Part shown: positions 1 to 8,357 of the stretch, one piece after another
Position numbering within the stretch: the first letter of the stretch is position 1
How the letters are laid out: each line of letters starts with the position of its first letter
Assembly (NCBI RefSeq): GCF_000519205.1
Contig: NZ_JAFB01000015.1
Location: 38,874-102,873 of the forward strand
Direction of reading: 5' to 3'
From: Amycolatopsis taiwanensis DSM 45107
GTDB lineage: Bacteria > Actinomycetota > Actinomycetes > Mycobacteriales > Pseudonocardiaceae
Length of the DNA: 64,000 bases
Position numbers and translations under genes: made by a program
Notes under the pieces: generated by a model
What the model saw: only the letters and a program-made list of their open reading frames with translations
The model's database searches: none
Told to the model about the DNA's origin: nothing

Positions 1-2036
1 TCGACCACCGGCTGGTAGGCGGCCCACAGCTTGCCCCGGCGCACCGCGTCGCGCAGGTCCTGTTCCAGGCCCAGCCGCCGCTGCACCCGCTCCCGCAGTT
101 CCACGTCGAAGAATTCGAAGCGGCCCCGGCCGAGCGTCTTCGCCTGGTACATGGCGACATCGGCGTCCCGGACCAGGTCGTCCGCGGTGCGCGGGTCGCC
201 GGGGCCGGCGAGCACGATGCCGATGCTGGCGTCCACGTGCAGCCGCCGGCCGTCGATCGAGATCGGCCTGGTCAGGGACTCGCGCAGGTGCTCGGTGAGG
301 CTCCGGATCCACGCGCGGTCGGGCACGTCGAAGGCGAGCACGACGAACTCGTCGCCACCGAGGCGGCCCACGAGATCCGACGAGCGGACGGCCCGCCGCA
401 GCCGTTCGCCCGCGATGCGCAGCACCCGGTCCCCGACGGTGTGGCCGAGGGAGTCGTTGATCAGCTTGAACTTGTCGAGGTCGATGAACAGCACCGCGAC
501 TTTGGCCTGGCCGAGCGAGGCGGTGAGGCGGTCGAGCACGAGGGTGCGGTTGGCCAGTTCGGTGAGCGGGTCGTGGGTGGCGTCGTGCTTGAGGCGTTCC
601 CCGATCGCCCGGCGCTCGGTGATGTCGCTGAAGGACACCACGAACGAGGTGGTCGCGAAGTCCTCCGGCCGCATCGCCCGGCAGGAGAGCGAAATCCACG
701 CCGTTCGCCCGTCGCGCCGCGCGACCCGCAGCACGCGGCCCAGCTGCGCCACGCCGGTGCGGCGGACCTGCGCCGACGGGAACTGCTCCCGCCGGAGCCG
801 GTTGCCCTGCTCGTCGTAGACCAGCCACTGTTCGGGGGAGGAACTCTTCATCGCGGACTCGGAAACCCCGAGGATCCGCTCGGCCGCCGGGTTGGCCGAC
901 AGCACCGTCTCGCCCGGGCCGATCACCAGCACGCCCTCGTCCAGGGCGGCGACGACCGTGCTGTACTGGCGTTCGGCCCGCCGGCGTGCGGTTTCGTCGG
1001 CGCAGACGAGCACGTGCCCGTCGTTCATCTCCGCCACCGACACCCGGACCTCCAGGACCGAGCCGCTGGCCGCCCGGTGCGTGGTCTCGAGCACGCCGCC
1101 GGCGTGGAACACTTCGGCCGGGTCGAGCGGGGCACCGACCAGTTCGCCGACCTTCTGCCCCTGCGCGGCGGCGGCCGGCCACCCGTAGATCGCCTCGGCC
1201 GCGGGATTCCAGCTGGTCACCCGGCCCTCGGCGTCGGTGGCGATGATCGCGTCGCTGACGTGCTCGACCAGTGCCGCCTGGAAACGCAGCGTGGACTCGG
1301 CCGCCTTCTGCGCGCTGAGATCCCGCAGGATCACCTGGTAGGCGCGCCGGCCTTCCCAGGTCGTGCGCACCGAGACGATCTCCATCGGCGCCTTCCTGCC
1401 GCCGGCGAAGGACAGCACCGCCTCGGTGCGTTTGCTGGCCCCCGGCTCGGTCAGCGAGGCCATGCGCTTGGGCATCTCCGGGATCGACTCGTCGGCCACG
1501 AAGTCGGTGATCGGCCGGCCCAGCAGGTCGGCGCTGGTGGTGCCACCGGCGAAGCGCACCAGCGTCGGATTGGCATAGACCAGCACGCCGCCGGAGTGCA
1601 CGGCGATCAGGTCGGGACTGAGCTCGACGAGGAGCCGATACCGATCGGCGAGATCGGCGAGCTCGCGTCGCTCGTCGTGTCGATCGGTCACGTCGGTGGC
1701 TATCCCCAGCAAGCCACTCTCGGTGGTCCTGGCCCGGAACCGGATCCACCGGGGCGGGCCCGATGGCGTCTCGTACGACTGTTCCAGATCGAGGTCCTGC
1801 CACAGTCCGGTGGTGTGCGCGGCGACCGCGAGTGGTTCGGTCAACCTCGCCAGCACGGCCCGGATGGTTTCGGGTTCCTCCGCCGGCACACCCAGCAGTT
1901 CCGCCATCCCGTTGTGCCAGCTGAGCCGGCCGGCCGCGAGGTCAAGCGACCAGACGACGGCGTGGTCAGCGGACAGCGCCAGGTCGATCACCTGCTCATG
2001 GTCGACCGGCGACGGGGGGTTGGCCCTTGCCTCCAT
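1..2036 (-). CDS. PAS-GGDEF-EAL cyclic-di-GMP signalling protein (3' end outside window)
   Basis: The gene reads leftward from an ATG at 2036 and is still open at base 1, so only the first 678 residues are present. Several PAS-like sensor segments fill roughly residues 20-470. A GGDEF domain follows, with an intact GGDEF signature near residue 560 and the metal/phosphate motif IDLDKFKLIND near residue 515. An RxxD inhibitory site (RSSD) lies exactly five residues before GGDEF, so product inhibition by c-di-GMP is likely. The last residues, AYQPVV, are the usual entry into an EAL phosphodiesterase domain, which would lie beyond the window. No membrane segment is seen, so it is probably a cytosolic sensor. 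Whether it makes or degrades c-di-GMP cannot be told without the missing EAL part. Confidence 0.9.
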   Translation of the reverse strand, partial: MEARANPPSPVDHEQVIDLALSADHAVVWSLDLAAGRLSWHNGMAELLGVPAEEPETIRAVLARLTEPLAVAAHTTGLWQDLDLEQSYETPSGPPRWIRFRARTTESGLLGIATDVTDRHDERRELADLADRYRLLVELSPDLIAVHSGGVLVYANPTLVRFAGGTTSADLLGRPITDFVADESIPEMPKRMASLTEPGASKRTEAVLSFAGGRKAPMEIVSVRTTWEGRRAYQVILRDLSAQKAAESTLRFQAALVEHVSDAIIATDAEGRVTSWNPAAEAIYGWPAAAAQGQKVGELVGAPLDPAEVFHAGGVLETTHRAASGSVLEVRVSVAEMNDGHVLVCADETARRRAERQYSTVVAALDEGVLVIGPGETVLSANPAAERILGVSESAMKSSSPEQWLVYDEQGNRLRREQFPSAQVRRTGVAQLGRVLRVARRDGRTAWISLSCRAMRPEDFATTSFVVSFSDITERRAIGERLKHDATHDPLTELANRTLVLDRLTASLGQAKVAVLFIDLDKFKLINDSLGHTVGDRVLRIAGERLRRAVRSSDLVGRLGGDEFVVLAFDVPDRAWIRSLTEHLRESLTRPISIDGRRLHVDASIGIVLAGPGDPRTADDLVRDADVAMYQAKTLGRGRFEFFDVELRERVQRRLGLEQDLRDAVRRGKLWAAYQPVV

Positions 2037-2282
2037 GGTTTAGTCCGATCCGCCGAAGGCTTCGCTACCGTGATTAGACCATGTGGAGGCATCCTTGTAG
2101 AGCAAATGCACCCAAATCGGCCGCACTATCCTGACTTTTGGTACATACCGCGCAGCGCTACTTGACTGGAACCCGGCAGAGCGGCCTGGGGCTGACCCCA
2201 GCGAGCAGGGTTTGCCGTTTTTGTCGTGGACGCCGACTTGTTGATCTAGACTCCGGGCTCGTTCAGCCGAGTACGGGGATGG

Positions 2283-3734
2283 ATGGTGCAGGAACTTCGG
2301 GCGGACGACCCCAGGCGGGTCGGGGACTACACGTTGCTGCACCGCCTGGGCCAGGGCGGCATGGGGTCGGTGTATCTGGGCCGCACTCGAGCCGGGCGCC
2401 CGGTCGCGGTGAAGGTCGCCCGCGCCGAGTTGGTGGCCGAACCCGATTTCCGGGAACGGTTTCGTCGCGAGATCGGCATGGCCCGCCAGGTCGGTGGGTT
2501 CTGGACCGGCGCGGTGGTCGACGCCGACCCGGAGGCCGAGCGGCCCTGGCTGGCCACGGAATACATTTCCGGTCCCAGCCTGCAACAGGCGGTGGTCGAA
2601 GCCGGCGCCTTGGCCGAGCCCGCCGCATTGCGGCTGGCGGCCGGACTTGCCGAGGCATTGGCCGCCCTCCACAAGACCGGACTGGTGCACCGCGACCTCA
2701 AGCCGTCCAACGTGCTGCTCGACCGCGACGGCCCCCGCGTGATCGACTTCGGGATCGCGCACGCGGTTCAGGCCACGGCACTGACCTCCCCGGGCGATTT
2801 CTTCGGCACACCCGGGTTTCTCTCTCCCGAGCAGATCAGCGGCGCCCAGGTGGGGCCGGCCAGCGACATATTCGCTCTCGGTGCCGTACTGGTTTTCGCC
2901 ACCATCGCCACCGGTCCCTTCGGGGAAGGGGACGTGGCGACCCTGCTATATCGCACAGTGCATAGCGAGCCCGACCTCAGCGGTGTTCCCGACGCTGCAC
3001 GCAAGATCGCCGCGATGTGCCTGCAGCGTGATCCCCGGCGTCGACCCAGCCCCCAGGAACTGCTCGACCATCTCACCGGTCACGGCTCCTCGACATCCGC
3101 CCGGTGGCTGCCCCAGCCGGTGCACACGCTCATCGACCAACACCAGACGGCCTTGCGCACCGCACTGGACGTGCCGACGGTAGCCGACGGCCAACTCGGC
3201 CGGACTCACGACGAGCAAACTGCACCCGCAACCAAACCGGCTTCCCAGGAGGCGGCGCGGTTCCGAACTTCGCGGACCCACACGCTGCTGTGGGCATGTG
3301 TGACCACTCTCGTCGCGTTCACGATCAGTGGCGGGGGCTATCTCCTGTTTCCCTTCGGATTCCCCACCGGAGGCATCTACACCTTCACACCACTCATGAT
3401 CATCGCGGCACTGCTGTTCGGCGCGGCCGCGCGTCCGCGACACACCCTCGATGTCGCCGCCGATGGCCTCAGATTCTCCCGTGGCCGACACAGCGGGTTT
3501 TCATCCTGGTCGACGATCGCGCGAACCCGCGTAAACGGCGGCGCACGGGCAAGTGTCGTCGTCTGGCTGACCCCGGGAACCGCCCAGCCGCACCCGAGCA
3601 GGTACCGGCCCTACCACGGCGGGCTTCGCATCTACCCGATCCGCGGCTCGTTCCGGCGCCGCCGCAGAGAAGCGCGTGAACTTCGTGCGGCCCTGGCCTG
3701 GTACAGCCCACATACCTACGACTCCTCTCCCTGA
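2283..3734 (+). CDS. Membrane-anchored serine/threonine protein kinase with C-terminal PH-like domain
   Basis: This is a Hanks-type kinase of 483 residues. The glycine loop GQGGMGSVY (about residues 22-30), the AVKV lysine, HRDLKPSN (about 137-144) and DFG (about 157) are all intact, so it should be active. A linker leads to two hydrophobic segments at about 334-356 and 365-385. After them comes a roughly 85-residue basic tail whose pattern (DVAADGLRFSR, then WSTIARTRV) resembles a bacterial PH-like fold. No PASTA repeats are present, so it is not a PknB orthologue. The ATG at 2283 is the first plausible start. The gene diverges from the GGDEF gene and its substrate is unknown. Confidence 0.9.
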   Translation: MVQELRADDPRRVGDYTLLHRLGQGGMGSVYLGRTRAGRPVAVKVARAELVAEPDFRERFRREIGMARQVGGFWTGAVVDADPEAERPWLATEYISGPSLQQAVVEAGALAEPAALRLAAGLAEALAALHKTGLVHRDLKPSNVLLDRDGPRVIDFGIAHAVQATALTSPGDFFGTPGFLSPEQISGAQVGPASDIFALGAVLVFATIATGPFGEGDVATLLYRTVHSEPDLSGVPDAARKIAAMCLQRDPRRRPSPQELLDHLTGHGSSTSARWLPQPVHTLIDQHQTALRTALDVPTVADGQLGRTHDEQTAPATKPASQEAARFRTSRTHTLLWACVTTLVAFTISGGGYLLFPFGFPTGGIYTFTPLMIIAALLFGAAARPRHTLDVAADGLRFSRGRHSGFSSWSTIARTRVNGGARASVVVWLTPGTAQPHPSRYRPYHGGLRIYPIRGSFRRRRREARELRAALAWYSPHTYDSSP

Positions 3735-3882
3735 CAAACGCGAGGAGCCCCTTTTTCCTCTGCGGAGGAAGGAAGTTCGTTCGCGCGATTCATGCTGTGC
3801 TCCCGCGGTCCGGGTGAGATCGGAGCATGATCACTGAAGGCGGACGGGAGTTCAGTTCTCTTGGGAGCCCGTCGCGGCAGGG

Positions 3883-4113
3883 ATGGGCGCGTTGGGTGAG
3901 CCCGGTAGCGGCGTGCGTGGTGAGGAGGTGCTCGCGGTCTCCAAACGCAACGGGACATCGGGGAGCTGGCTCACCCTGGAGTCCTCGGGCCTGGACCCCA
4001 CCGTGCTGCTGGTCAGCTGGATCGGCATGATTGCGTTTGGCGTGTACGGAGTCACGCTGGCCGTCGCCACTCGCTCGTACTGGCTCCGGACGCGCCCGGC
4101 CGATCAGGAGTGA
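3883..4113 (+). CDS. Small single-span membrane protein (hypothetical)
   Basis: A 76-residue reading frame has one clear hydrophobic segment near residues 40-62 (VLLVSWIGMIAFGVYGVTLAV), followed by a short positive tail. That layout fits a single-pass membrane protein. The N-terminal 25 residues look less protein-like, so the true start may be a later GTG. No family is recognised. It lies between the kinase gene and the MetE-like gene on the same strand and has no strong ribosome binding site. It may be real, but coding evidence is modest. Confidence 0.4.
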   Translation: MGALGEPGSGVRGEEVLAVSKRNGTSGSWLTLESSGLDPTVLLVSWIGMIAFGVYGVTLAVATRSYWLRTRPADQE

Positions 4114-4196
4114 CACCCCGGGCCAGTCGGTTCCCGCCATACCGCGCAATGGGAACGGTCTTGCTTTCCCCCGGCGGCCTCGTCCAGGATCGAAAC

Positions 4197-5318
4197 ATGA
4201 CTCCGCGTACGGCACCACCATTCCGCGCCGACCACGTGGGCAGCCTGCTCCGTCCGCCCGCGTTGCACGAGGCTCGAGAGTCGTTCACCAAGGGCGCGAT
4301 CAGCGCCGAAGAACTGCGCGCGGTCGAGGACGACGCGATCCGCGGCGCCGTCGAGATGCAGCGCTCGGCCGGGCTGAAGTCGGCCACCGACGGCGAATTC
4401 CGCCGCTCGGCCTGGCACATGGACTTCATCTACCAGTTGCACGGCATCGAAAAGAGCGACGAGAGGCTGCACGTCAAATTCCACAACGCCGCCGGTGATA
4501 TCGAGTTCAGCCCGTCCGGGCTGAAGGTCGTCGACAAGGTCGGGCTCGACCGCGTCATCTTCGGCGAGCACTTCGGCTTCCTGAAGTCCATTGTGGAACC
4601 TTCGGTCACGCCGAAACAGACCATCCCCTCGCCCAGCATGGTCTATTACCGTGGCGGCCGGGCGGCGGTGGACGAGACGGTGTACCCGGATCTGGAGGAG
4701 TTCTACGACGACCTCGCCAAGGCCTACGCCCGGCAGGTCGCCGGACTGGCCGAGGCCGGCTGCACCTACCTCCAGCTCGACGACACCAGCCTGGCGTACC
4801 TGAACGACCCGGAACAGCGGGCACTCGTGGCGCGCATGGGCGGGGACCCGGACAAGCAGCACCTGCGCAACATCAAGACGATGAACGCGGCGCTCGCGGG
4901 CAAGCCCGCCGGGCTGACCGTCACCACGCACCTGTGCCGCGGGAACTTCCGGTCCTCCTGGGTGGCCGAGGGCGGGTACGACTTCGTCGCGGACGCGCTG
5001 TTCAACGAGCTCGACGTGGACGGTTACTTCCTGGAGTTCGACGACGAGCGGTCCGGCGGGTTCGAGCCGCTTCGGTTCGTGCCCAAGGGAAAGTACGTCG
5101 TGCTCGGCCTGGTCACCACCAAGCGCGGGGAGTTGGAGAGTGTCGACTCGCTGCGGCAGCGGATCGACGCGGCGTCGAAGTTCGTGGACATCGAACAGCT
5201 CTGCCTGTCGCCGCAGTGCGGGTTTTCCTCGACGGAGGAAGGAAACGACCTCACCGAAGCCGAGCAGAAGGCCAAGCTGGAGCGCATCGTCGAGACCGCC
5301 GCGCTGGTCTGGGGCTGA
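4197..5318 (+). CDS. Cobalamin-independent methionine synthase-like (MetE C-terminal/YxjG family) methyltransferase
   Basis: The 373-residue protein matches the stand-alone catalytic-half MetE family (YxjG/YxjH type), which moves methyl groups to thiols such as homocysteine using a zinc ion. Zinc ligands expected for the fold are visible as HLCRGN near residue 244 and SPQCGF near residue 337. The N-terminus RADHVGSLLRP is a hallmark of the family. The ATG at 4197 is preferred over upstream in-frame codons because the conserved start follows it directly. The full MetE N-terminal half is absent, as is normal for this subfamily. The methyl donor and acceptor are not known from sequence. The next gene is an IclR regulator 90 bp downstream, which might control it. 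Confidence 0.85.
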   Translation: MTPRTAPPFRADHVGSLLRPPALHEARESFTKGAISAEELRAVEDDAIRGAVEMQRSAGLKSATDGEFRRSAWHMDFIYQLHGIEKSDERLHVKFHNAAGDIEFSPSGLKVVDKVGLDRVIFGEHFGFLKSIVEPSVTPKQTIPSPSMVYYRGGRAAVDETVYPDLEEFYDDLAKAYARQVAGLAEAGCTYLQLDDTSLAYLNDPEQRALVARMGGDPDKQHLRNIKTMNAALAGKPAGLTVTTHLCRGNFRSSWVAEGGYDFVADALFNELDVDGYFLEFDDERSGGFEPLRFVPKGKYVVLGLVTTKRGELESVDSLRQRIDAASKFVDIEQLCLSPQCGFSSTEEGNDLTEAEQKAKLERIVETAALVWG

Positions 5319-5407
5319 TCGTCCCCGGCTGCCGGTGCGACATTTGCCGCGTCCGGCACCGGCACGAACTTGCCGACAGATCACCGGATACCCCGTAACC
5401 TGGGCGT

Positions 5408-6172
5408 ATGCGGCACACTTCGGCGCAGGCGCCATCGGTGGTGGACCGGGTGCTGGACGTGCTGGGAGCGTTCACTCCGGAGCGGTCGGCGTTGAGCCTG
5501 TCCGAGCTGAGCCGGCGCACCCGGCTGCCGCTGTCCACCACGCACCGGATCGTCGGCGAACTTGCCCGGCGCGGTGCGCTCGAACGCCAGGAGGACGGGC
5601 GGTACCGGGTCGGTCTGTGGCTGTGGGAGATCGCCTCGCTTTCGCCGCGCGGGGTGGGCCTGCGCGAGAACGCGATGCCGTTCCTGGAAGACCTCTACGA
5701 GGCGACCCACGAGAACGTCCAGCTCGCCGTGCTCGATGCGCCCGATGTCGTCTACGTGGAACTGATTTCCGGCCGGAACGCGGTGAACGTGATATCCCGG
5801 GTCGGTGGGCGCTTGGCCGCGCATGCGACCGGCGTCGGCCTCGTGCTGCTCGCCAACGCACCCGTGGACGTGCAGGAACACGTCCTGTCCCAGCCGCTGA
5901 AGGCGTACACGCCGAAGACCGTCACTTCGCCTCAGCAGCTTCGGCGGGTGCTGGCCGACGTGCGGCGGGACGGGTTCGTGATCAGCGACCGGCAGATCGA
6001 AATGGTGTCGCTGTCGGTGGCGGCGCCCGTGTACGGCCCCGGTGACGACGTGGTCGCTGCGATCTCCATCGTGGTGCCCGCCGATGGCACCGACCCGCGC
6101 ACGCTGGTGCCCGCGGTCCGCGCGGCGGCCAGGGGAATTTCACGCTCGCTCGGCGCGTACCAGTCGGGCTGA
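5408..6172 (+). CDS. IclR family transcriptional regulator, candidate regulator of pobA
   Basis: The 254-residue protein has the two-domain IclR layout. An N-terminal winged helix covers about residues 8-70 (SLSELSRRTRLPLSTTHRIV), and a C-terminal effector-binding domain runs from about 80 to 250. Proteins of this family often control aromatic catabolism, and this one sits 90 bp upstream of pobA on the same strand, so it is a likely regulator of p-hydroxybenzoate use (PobR-like role). That link is inferred from position only. No clear operator palindrome was seen in the short gap before pobA. Confidence 0.88.
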   Translation: MRHTSAQAPSVVDRVLDVLGAFTPERSALSLSELSRRTRLPLSTTHRIVGELARRGALERQEDGRYRVGLWLWEIASLSPRGVGLRENAMPFLEDLYEATHENVQLAVLDAPDVVYVELISGRNAVNVISRVGGRLAAHATGVGLVLLANAPVDVQEHVLSQPLKAYTPKTVTSPQQLRRVLADVRRDGFVISDRQIEMVSLSVAAPVYGPGDDVVAAISIVVPADGTDPRTLVPAVRAAARGISRSLGAYQSG

Positions 6173-6262
6173 ACTTCCGGTGAGTGGAAGGGTCCGTGTC
6201 GCATCGGAGGCCAGGGCCGCATGCTGAGGGCCGGACAGACGATTCGTTTGGAGGCTTTGACG

Positions 6263-7444
6263 GTGGCGCGCACGCAGGTCGGGATCATCGGTGCTGGACC
6301 GGCGGGTCTGTTGTTGTCGTACCTGCTCCACTCCGAAGGCATCGAGGCCGTCGTGCTCGAAACACGCAGTCGCGAATATGTGGAGCGGCGGGTGCGCGCG
6401 GGCGTGTGCGAGCACCCGACCACCCAGTTGCTGCGGGAGATCGGTGTCGGCGCCCGGATGGACGCCGAAGGACTGCCGCACCACGGGCTCTCCCTCCGGT
6501 TCGACGGCGAGGACCACCGCATCGCACTGACCGAACTGACCGGGAAGGCGATCACCGTCTACGGCCAGCAGGAGATCGTCAAGGACCTGATCGCCGCGCA
6601 CGAGGCGAAGGGCTGGCCGGTCGAGTTCGAGGTCTCCGGGGTCCGGCCCCACGGCCTGGACACCGAGCACCCGTGGATCGCCTACCGCGACGAGGACGGT
6701 GCCACGCGCCGGCTCGACTGTGACGTGATCGCCGGATGCGACGGCTTCCACGGCGTCAGCCGCCCCGCCATCCCGGCCGGCGAAGTCAGGTTCTTCGACC
6801 GGGAATACCCGTTCGCCTGGCTCGGGGTACTCGCGCGAACCCCGCCCTCGCACGAGGAGCTGATCTACACCCATCACGAGCGCGGATTCGCGCTGCACAG
6901 CATGCGCTCGCCGGAGATCACCCGGCTGTACCTGCAGGTTCCGCACGACGAAAAGATCGAGGGCTGGTCCGACGACCGGATCTGGTCGGAGCTGTCGCTG
7001 CGCCTGGAGACCAGCAACCAGGACTTCTCGCTGCGGGAGGGCCCGATCCTGGACAAGGGCATCACCCCGATGCGCAGCTTCGTCGCCGAGCCGATGTCGT
7101 ACGGGCGGCTCTTCCTGGCCGGCGACGCCGCGCACATCGTCCCGCCGACCGGCGCCAAGGGCATGAACCTGGCCGTCGCCGATGTCCGGATGCTCTCCCG
7201 GGCGCTGGTGGAACTGTTGCGGCACAAGCGAAGCGAGCTTGCCGAGTCCTATTCGGACATCTGTCTGCGGCGGGTGTGGCGGGCCGAGCACTTCTCCTGG
7301 TACATGACGTCGATGCTGCACGTCGACCCGGGCGCCGACGAGTTCGGGCGCCGGCTCCAGCTTTCCCAACTCCGGTACACCGCGTCTTCCCGCGCGGCCG
7401 CCACGAGCCTCGCCGAGAACTACGTGGGCCTCCCCTTCGCCTGA
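6263..7444 (+). CDS. pobA: 4-hydroxybenzoate 3-monooxygenase (p-hydroxybenzoate hydroxylase)
   Basis: This FAD enzyme converts 4-hydroxybenzoate to protocatechuate with NADPH and oxygen, feeding the beta-ketoadipate pathway. The 393-residue length matches characterised PobA enzymes (about 394). The FAD-binding GAGPAG is near residue 9, the DG motif (GCDGFHG) near 160, and the GD motif (LAGDAAHIVPPTGAKG) near 285. The GTG at 6263 is chosen over an upstream ATG at 6221 because GGAGG lies 8 bp before it and the protein then begins at the Rossmann strand. No pca genes are nearby, so protocatechuate cleavage must be encoded elsewhere. A decayed partial copy lies 275 bp downstream. Confidence 0.93.
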   Translation: MARTQVGIIGAGPAGLLLSYLLHSEGIEAVVLETRSREYVERRVRAGVCEHPTTQLLREIGVGARMDAEGLPHHGLSLRFDGEDHRIALTELTGKAITVYGQQEIVKDLIAAHEAKGWPVEFEVSGVRPHGLDTEHPWIAYRDEDGATRRLDCDVIAGCDGFHGVSRPAIPAGEVRFFDREYPFAWLGVLARTPPSHEELIYTHHERGFALHSMRSPEITRLYLQVPHDEKIEGWSDDRIWSELSLRLETSNQDFSLREGPILDKGITPMRSFVAEPMSYGRLFLAGDAAHIVPPTGAKGMNLAVADVRMLSRALVELLRHKRSELAESYSDICLRRVWRAEHFSWYMTSMLHVDPGADEFGRRLQLSQLRYTASSRAAATSLAENYVGLPFA

Positions 7445-7447
7445 CCG

Positions 7448-7503
7448 CCACATGCTCACTCACATGCTCACTGCGCTAGGTGAGCATGTGAGTGAGCATG
7501 TGG
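7448..7503. repeat. Perfect 24-bp inverted repeat just after pobA
   Basis: Bases 7448-7471 and 7480-7503 are exact reverse complements with an 8-base loop. Each arm contains a 12-bp unit repeated directly (CACATGCTCACT twice in the left arm). It starts three bases after the pobA stop, so it can act as a transcription terminator, but its self-repeating structure also suggests an expanded palindrome or a small mobile repeat. Confidence 0.9.
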
Positions 7504-7508
7504 GGTGA

Positions 7509-7685
7509 GATGGTTTGCTTGACGAAGAGTTGACGGACATTGTCGGTGTGCCCGACAAGACGGTCGCCAGATGGCTCAAGGCCCTCCGAGCTGAGGGCTC
7601 GGTCGAGCTTCTCGGCGATGCCGCTCGCAGCCGCAACGTCCGCTACCGGCGAACGGCCAAACTCATGTTGGACGAAGAGACCTGA
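7509..7685 (+). pseudogene. Relic of a helix-turn-helix DNA-binding protein (C-terminal part)
   Basis: An open frame without a good start encodes about 58 residues. It reads as a winged-helix or helix-turn-helix segment (LTDIVGVPDKTVARWLKAL) followed by a short basic tail and a stop at 7685. The 5' portion is cut by the inverted repeat region, leaving an in-frame stop at 7506. It is best read as a truncated regulator left by rearrangement. A short functional protein starting at the TTG at 7515 cannot be excluded. Confidence 0.5.
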
Positions 7686-7718
7686 TCGCCGTGTAGGTCC
7701 GGGCCTCCCACTTCGCGC

Positions 7719-7923
7719 ATGTCCGCGGCCGACCTGATGGCGGCGAAGGGCTTGCCGGTCGAGTCTGAGGTCTCCGGGGTTCGGCCGCCTTGCCTGGACA
7801 CCGGGCACTTCCGCGTGCCCTCGTGGAACTCTTGCGACACAAGCGAATCGACCGGATCGTCCCATGTCGCCGCCACGAGCCTCGCCGAGAACCACGTTGG
7901 CCTCCCCTTCGCCCGAGCCATCA
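7719..7923 (+). pseudogene. Internally deleted, frameshifted copy of pobA
   Basis: Three short blocks match the intact pobA upstream, in order. They are DLMAAKGLPVESEVSGVRP (pobA has a DLIAAHEAKGWPVEFEVSGVRP-like stretch), then RALVELLRHKR in another frame, then AATSLAENHVGLPFA, which is the pobA C-terminus. The pieces between them are missing, and the stop after PFA has become CGA. The copy is far too short to encode an enzyme, so it is a relic of a duplicated or related hydroxylase gene. Confidence 0.8.
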
Positions 7924-7954
7924 TCCGCTTTGGCTCAAGCAGCACAATTTTAGA

Positions 7955-7974
7955 CTTGACTTATATAAGTCAAG
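7955..7974. promoter_or_regulatory. Perfect 20-bp palindromic operator before the ArsR gene
   Basis: The sequence CTTGACTTATATAAGTCAAG is identical to its reverse complement. It ends 9 bases before the start codon of the ArsR-type regulator and contains a -10-like TATAAG. This is the position expected for an autoregulatory site of the adjacent repressor. The role is inferred; the palindrome itself is seen directly. Confidence 0.75.
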
Positions 7975-7983
7975 CCCGGCATT

Positions 7984-8337
7984 ATGGCCGCCGTGCACGC
8001 GTTCGACGTACTCGGCGATCCGGTCCGGCGCCGGATCCTGGAACTGCTCGCGGACAGCGAGTTGACCTCCGGCGCGGTAACCGCCGTCATCCGCGAGGAG
8101 TTCGGGATCTCTCAGCCGGCGGTGTCCCAGCACCTCAAGGTCCTTCGCGACGCGAATTTCGCGACGGTACGGCCGGACGGGGCGCGCCGCCTCTACGCGG
8201 TGAACCCCGAGCCGCTGCGGGACGTGGACGCGTGGCTTGACCGGTTCCGTCGATTCTGGACCCCGCATCTGCTGGCGCTGGAGACGGAACTGGCCCGCGG
8301 CAAGCGCGAGCGGCGTCGCCGTAACCCCGAAGATTGA
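7984..8337 (+). CDS. ArsR family winged-helix repressor
   Basis: The 117-residue protein is a compact winged helix with the ArsR pattern: FDVLGDPVRRRILELL in helix 1 and a recognition region SQPAVSQHLKVLRDA near residues 45-60. No metal-binding cysteine pair is present (there is no ELCVCDL motif), so it belongs to the non-metal ArsR group that often pairs with an AHSA1/SRPBCC gene, as here. A perfect palindrome lies directly upstream and probably mediates autoregulation. The short distance from that palindrome to the ATG suggests a very short 5' leader. Confidence 0.87.
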   Translation: MAAVHAFDVLGDPVRRRILELLADSELTSGAVTAVIREEFGISQPAVSQHLKVLRDANFATVRPDGARRLYAVNPEPLRDVDAWLDRFRRFWTPHLLALETELARGKRERRRRNPED

Positions 8338-8357
8338 TCCGATCCGAGGAGATCATC

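Noticed and set aside
237..2165. Long plus-strand frame of 642 codons opposite the GGDEF gene
   Set aside because: It is the antisense of a clear PAS-GGDEF-EAL protein, has histidine/arginine-rich low-complexity content and no domain.
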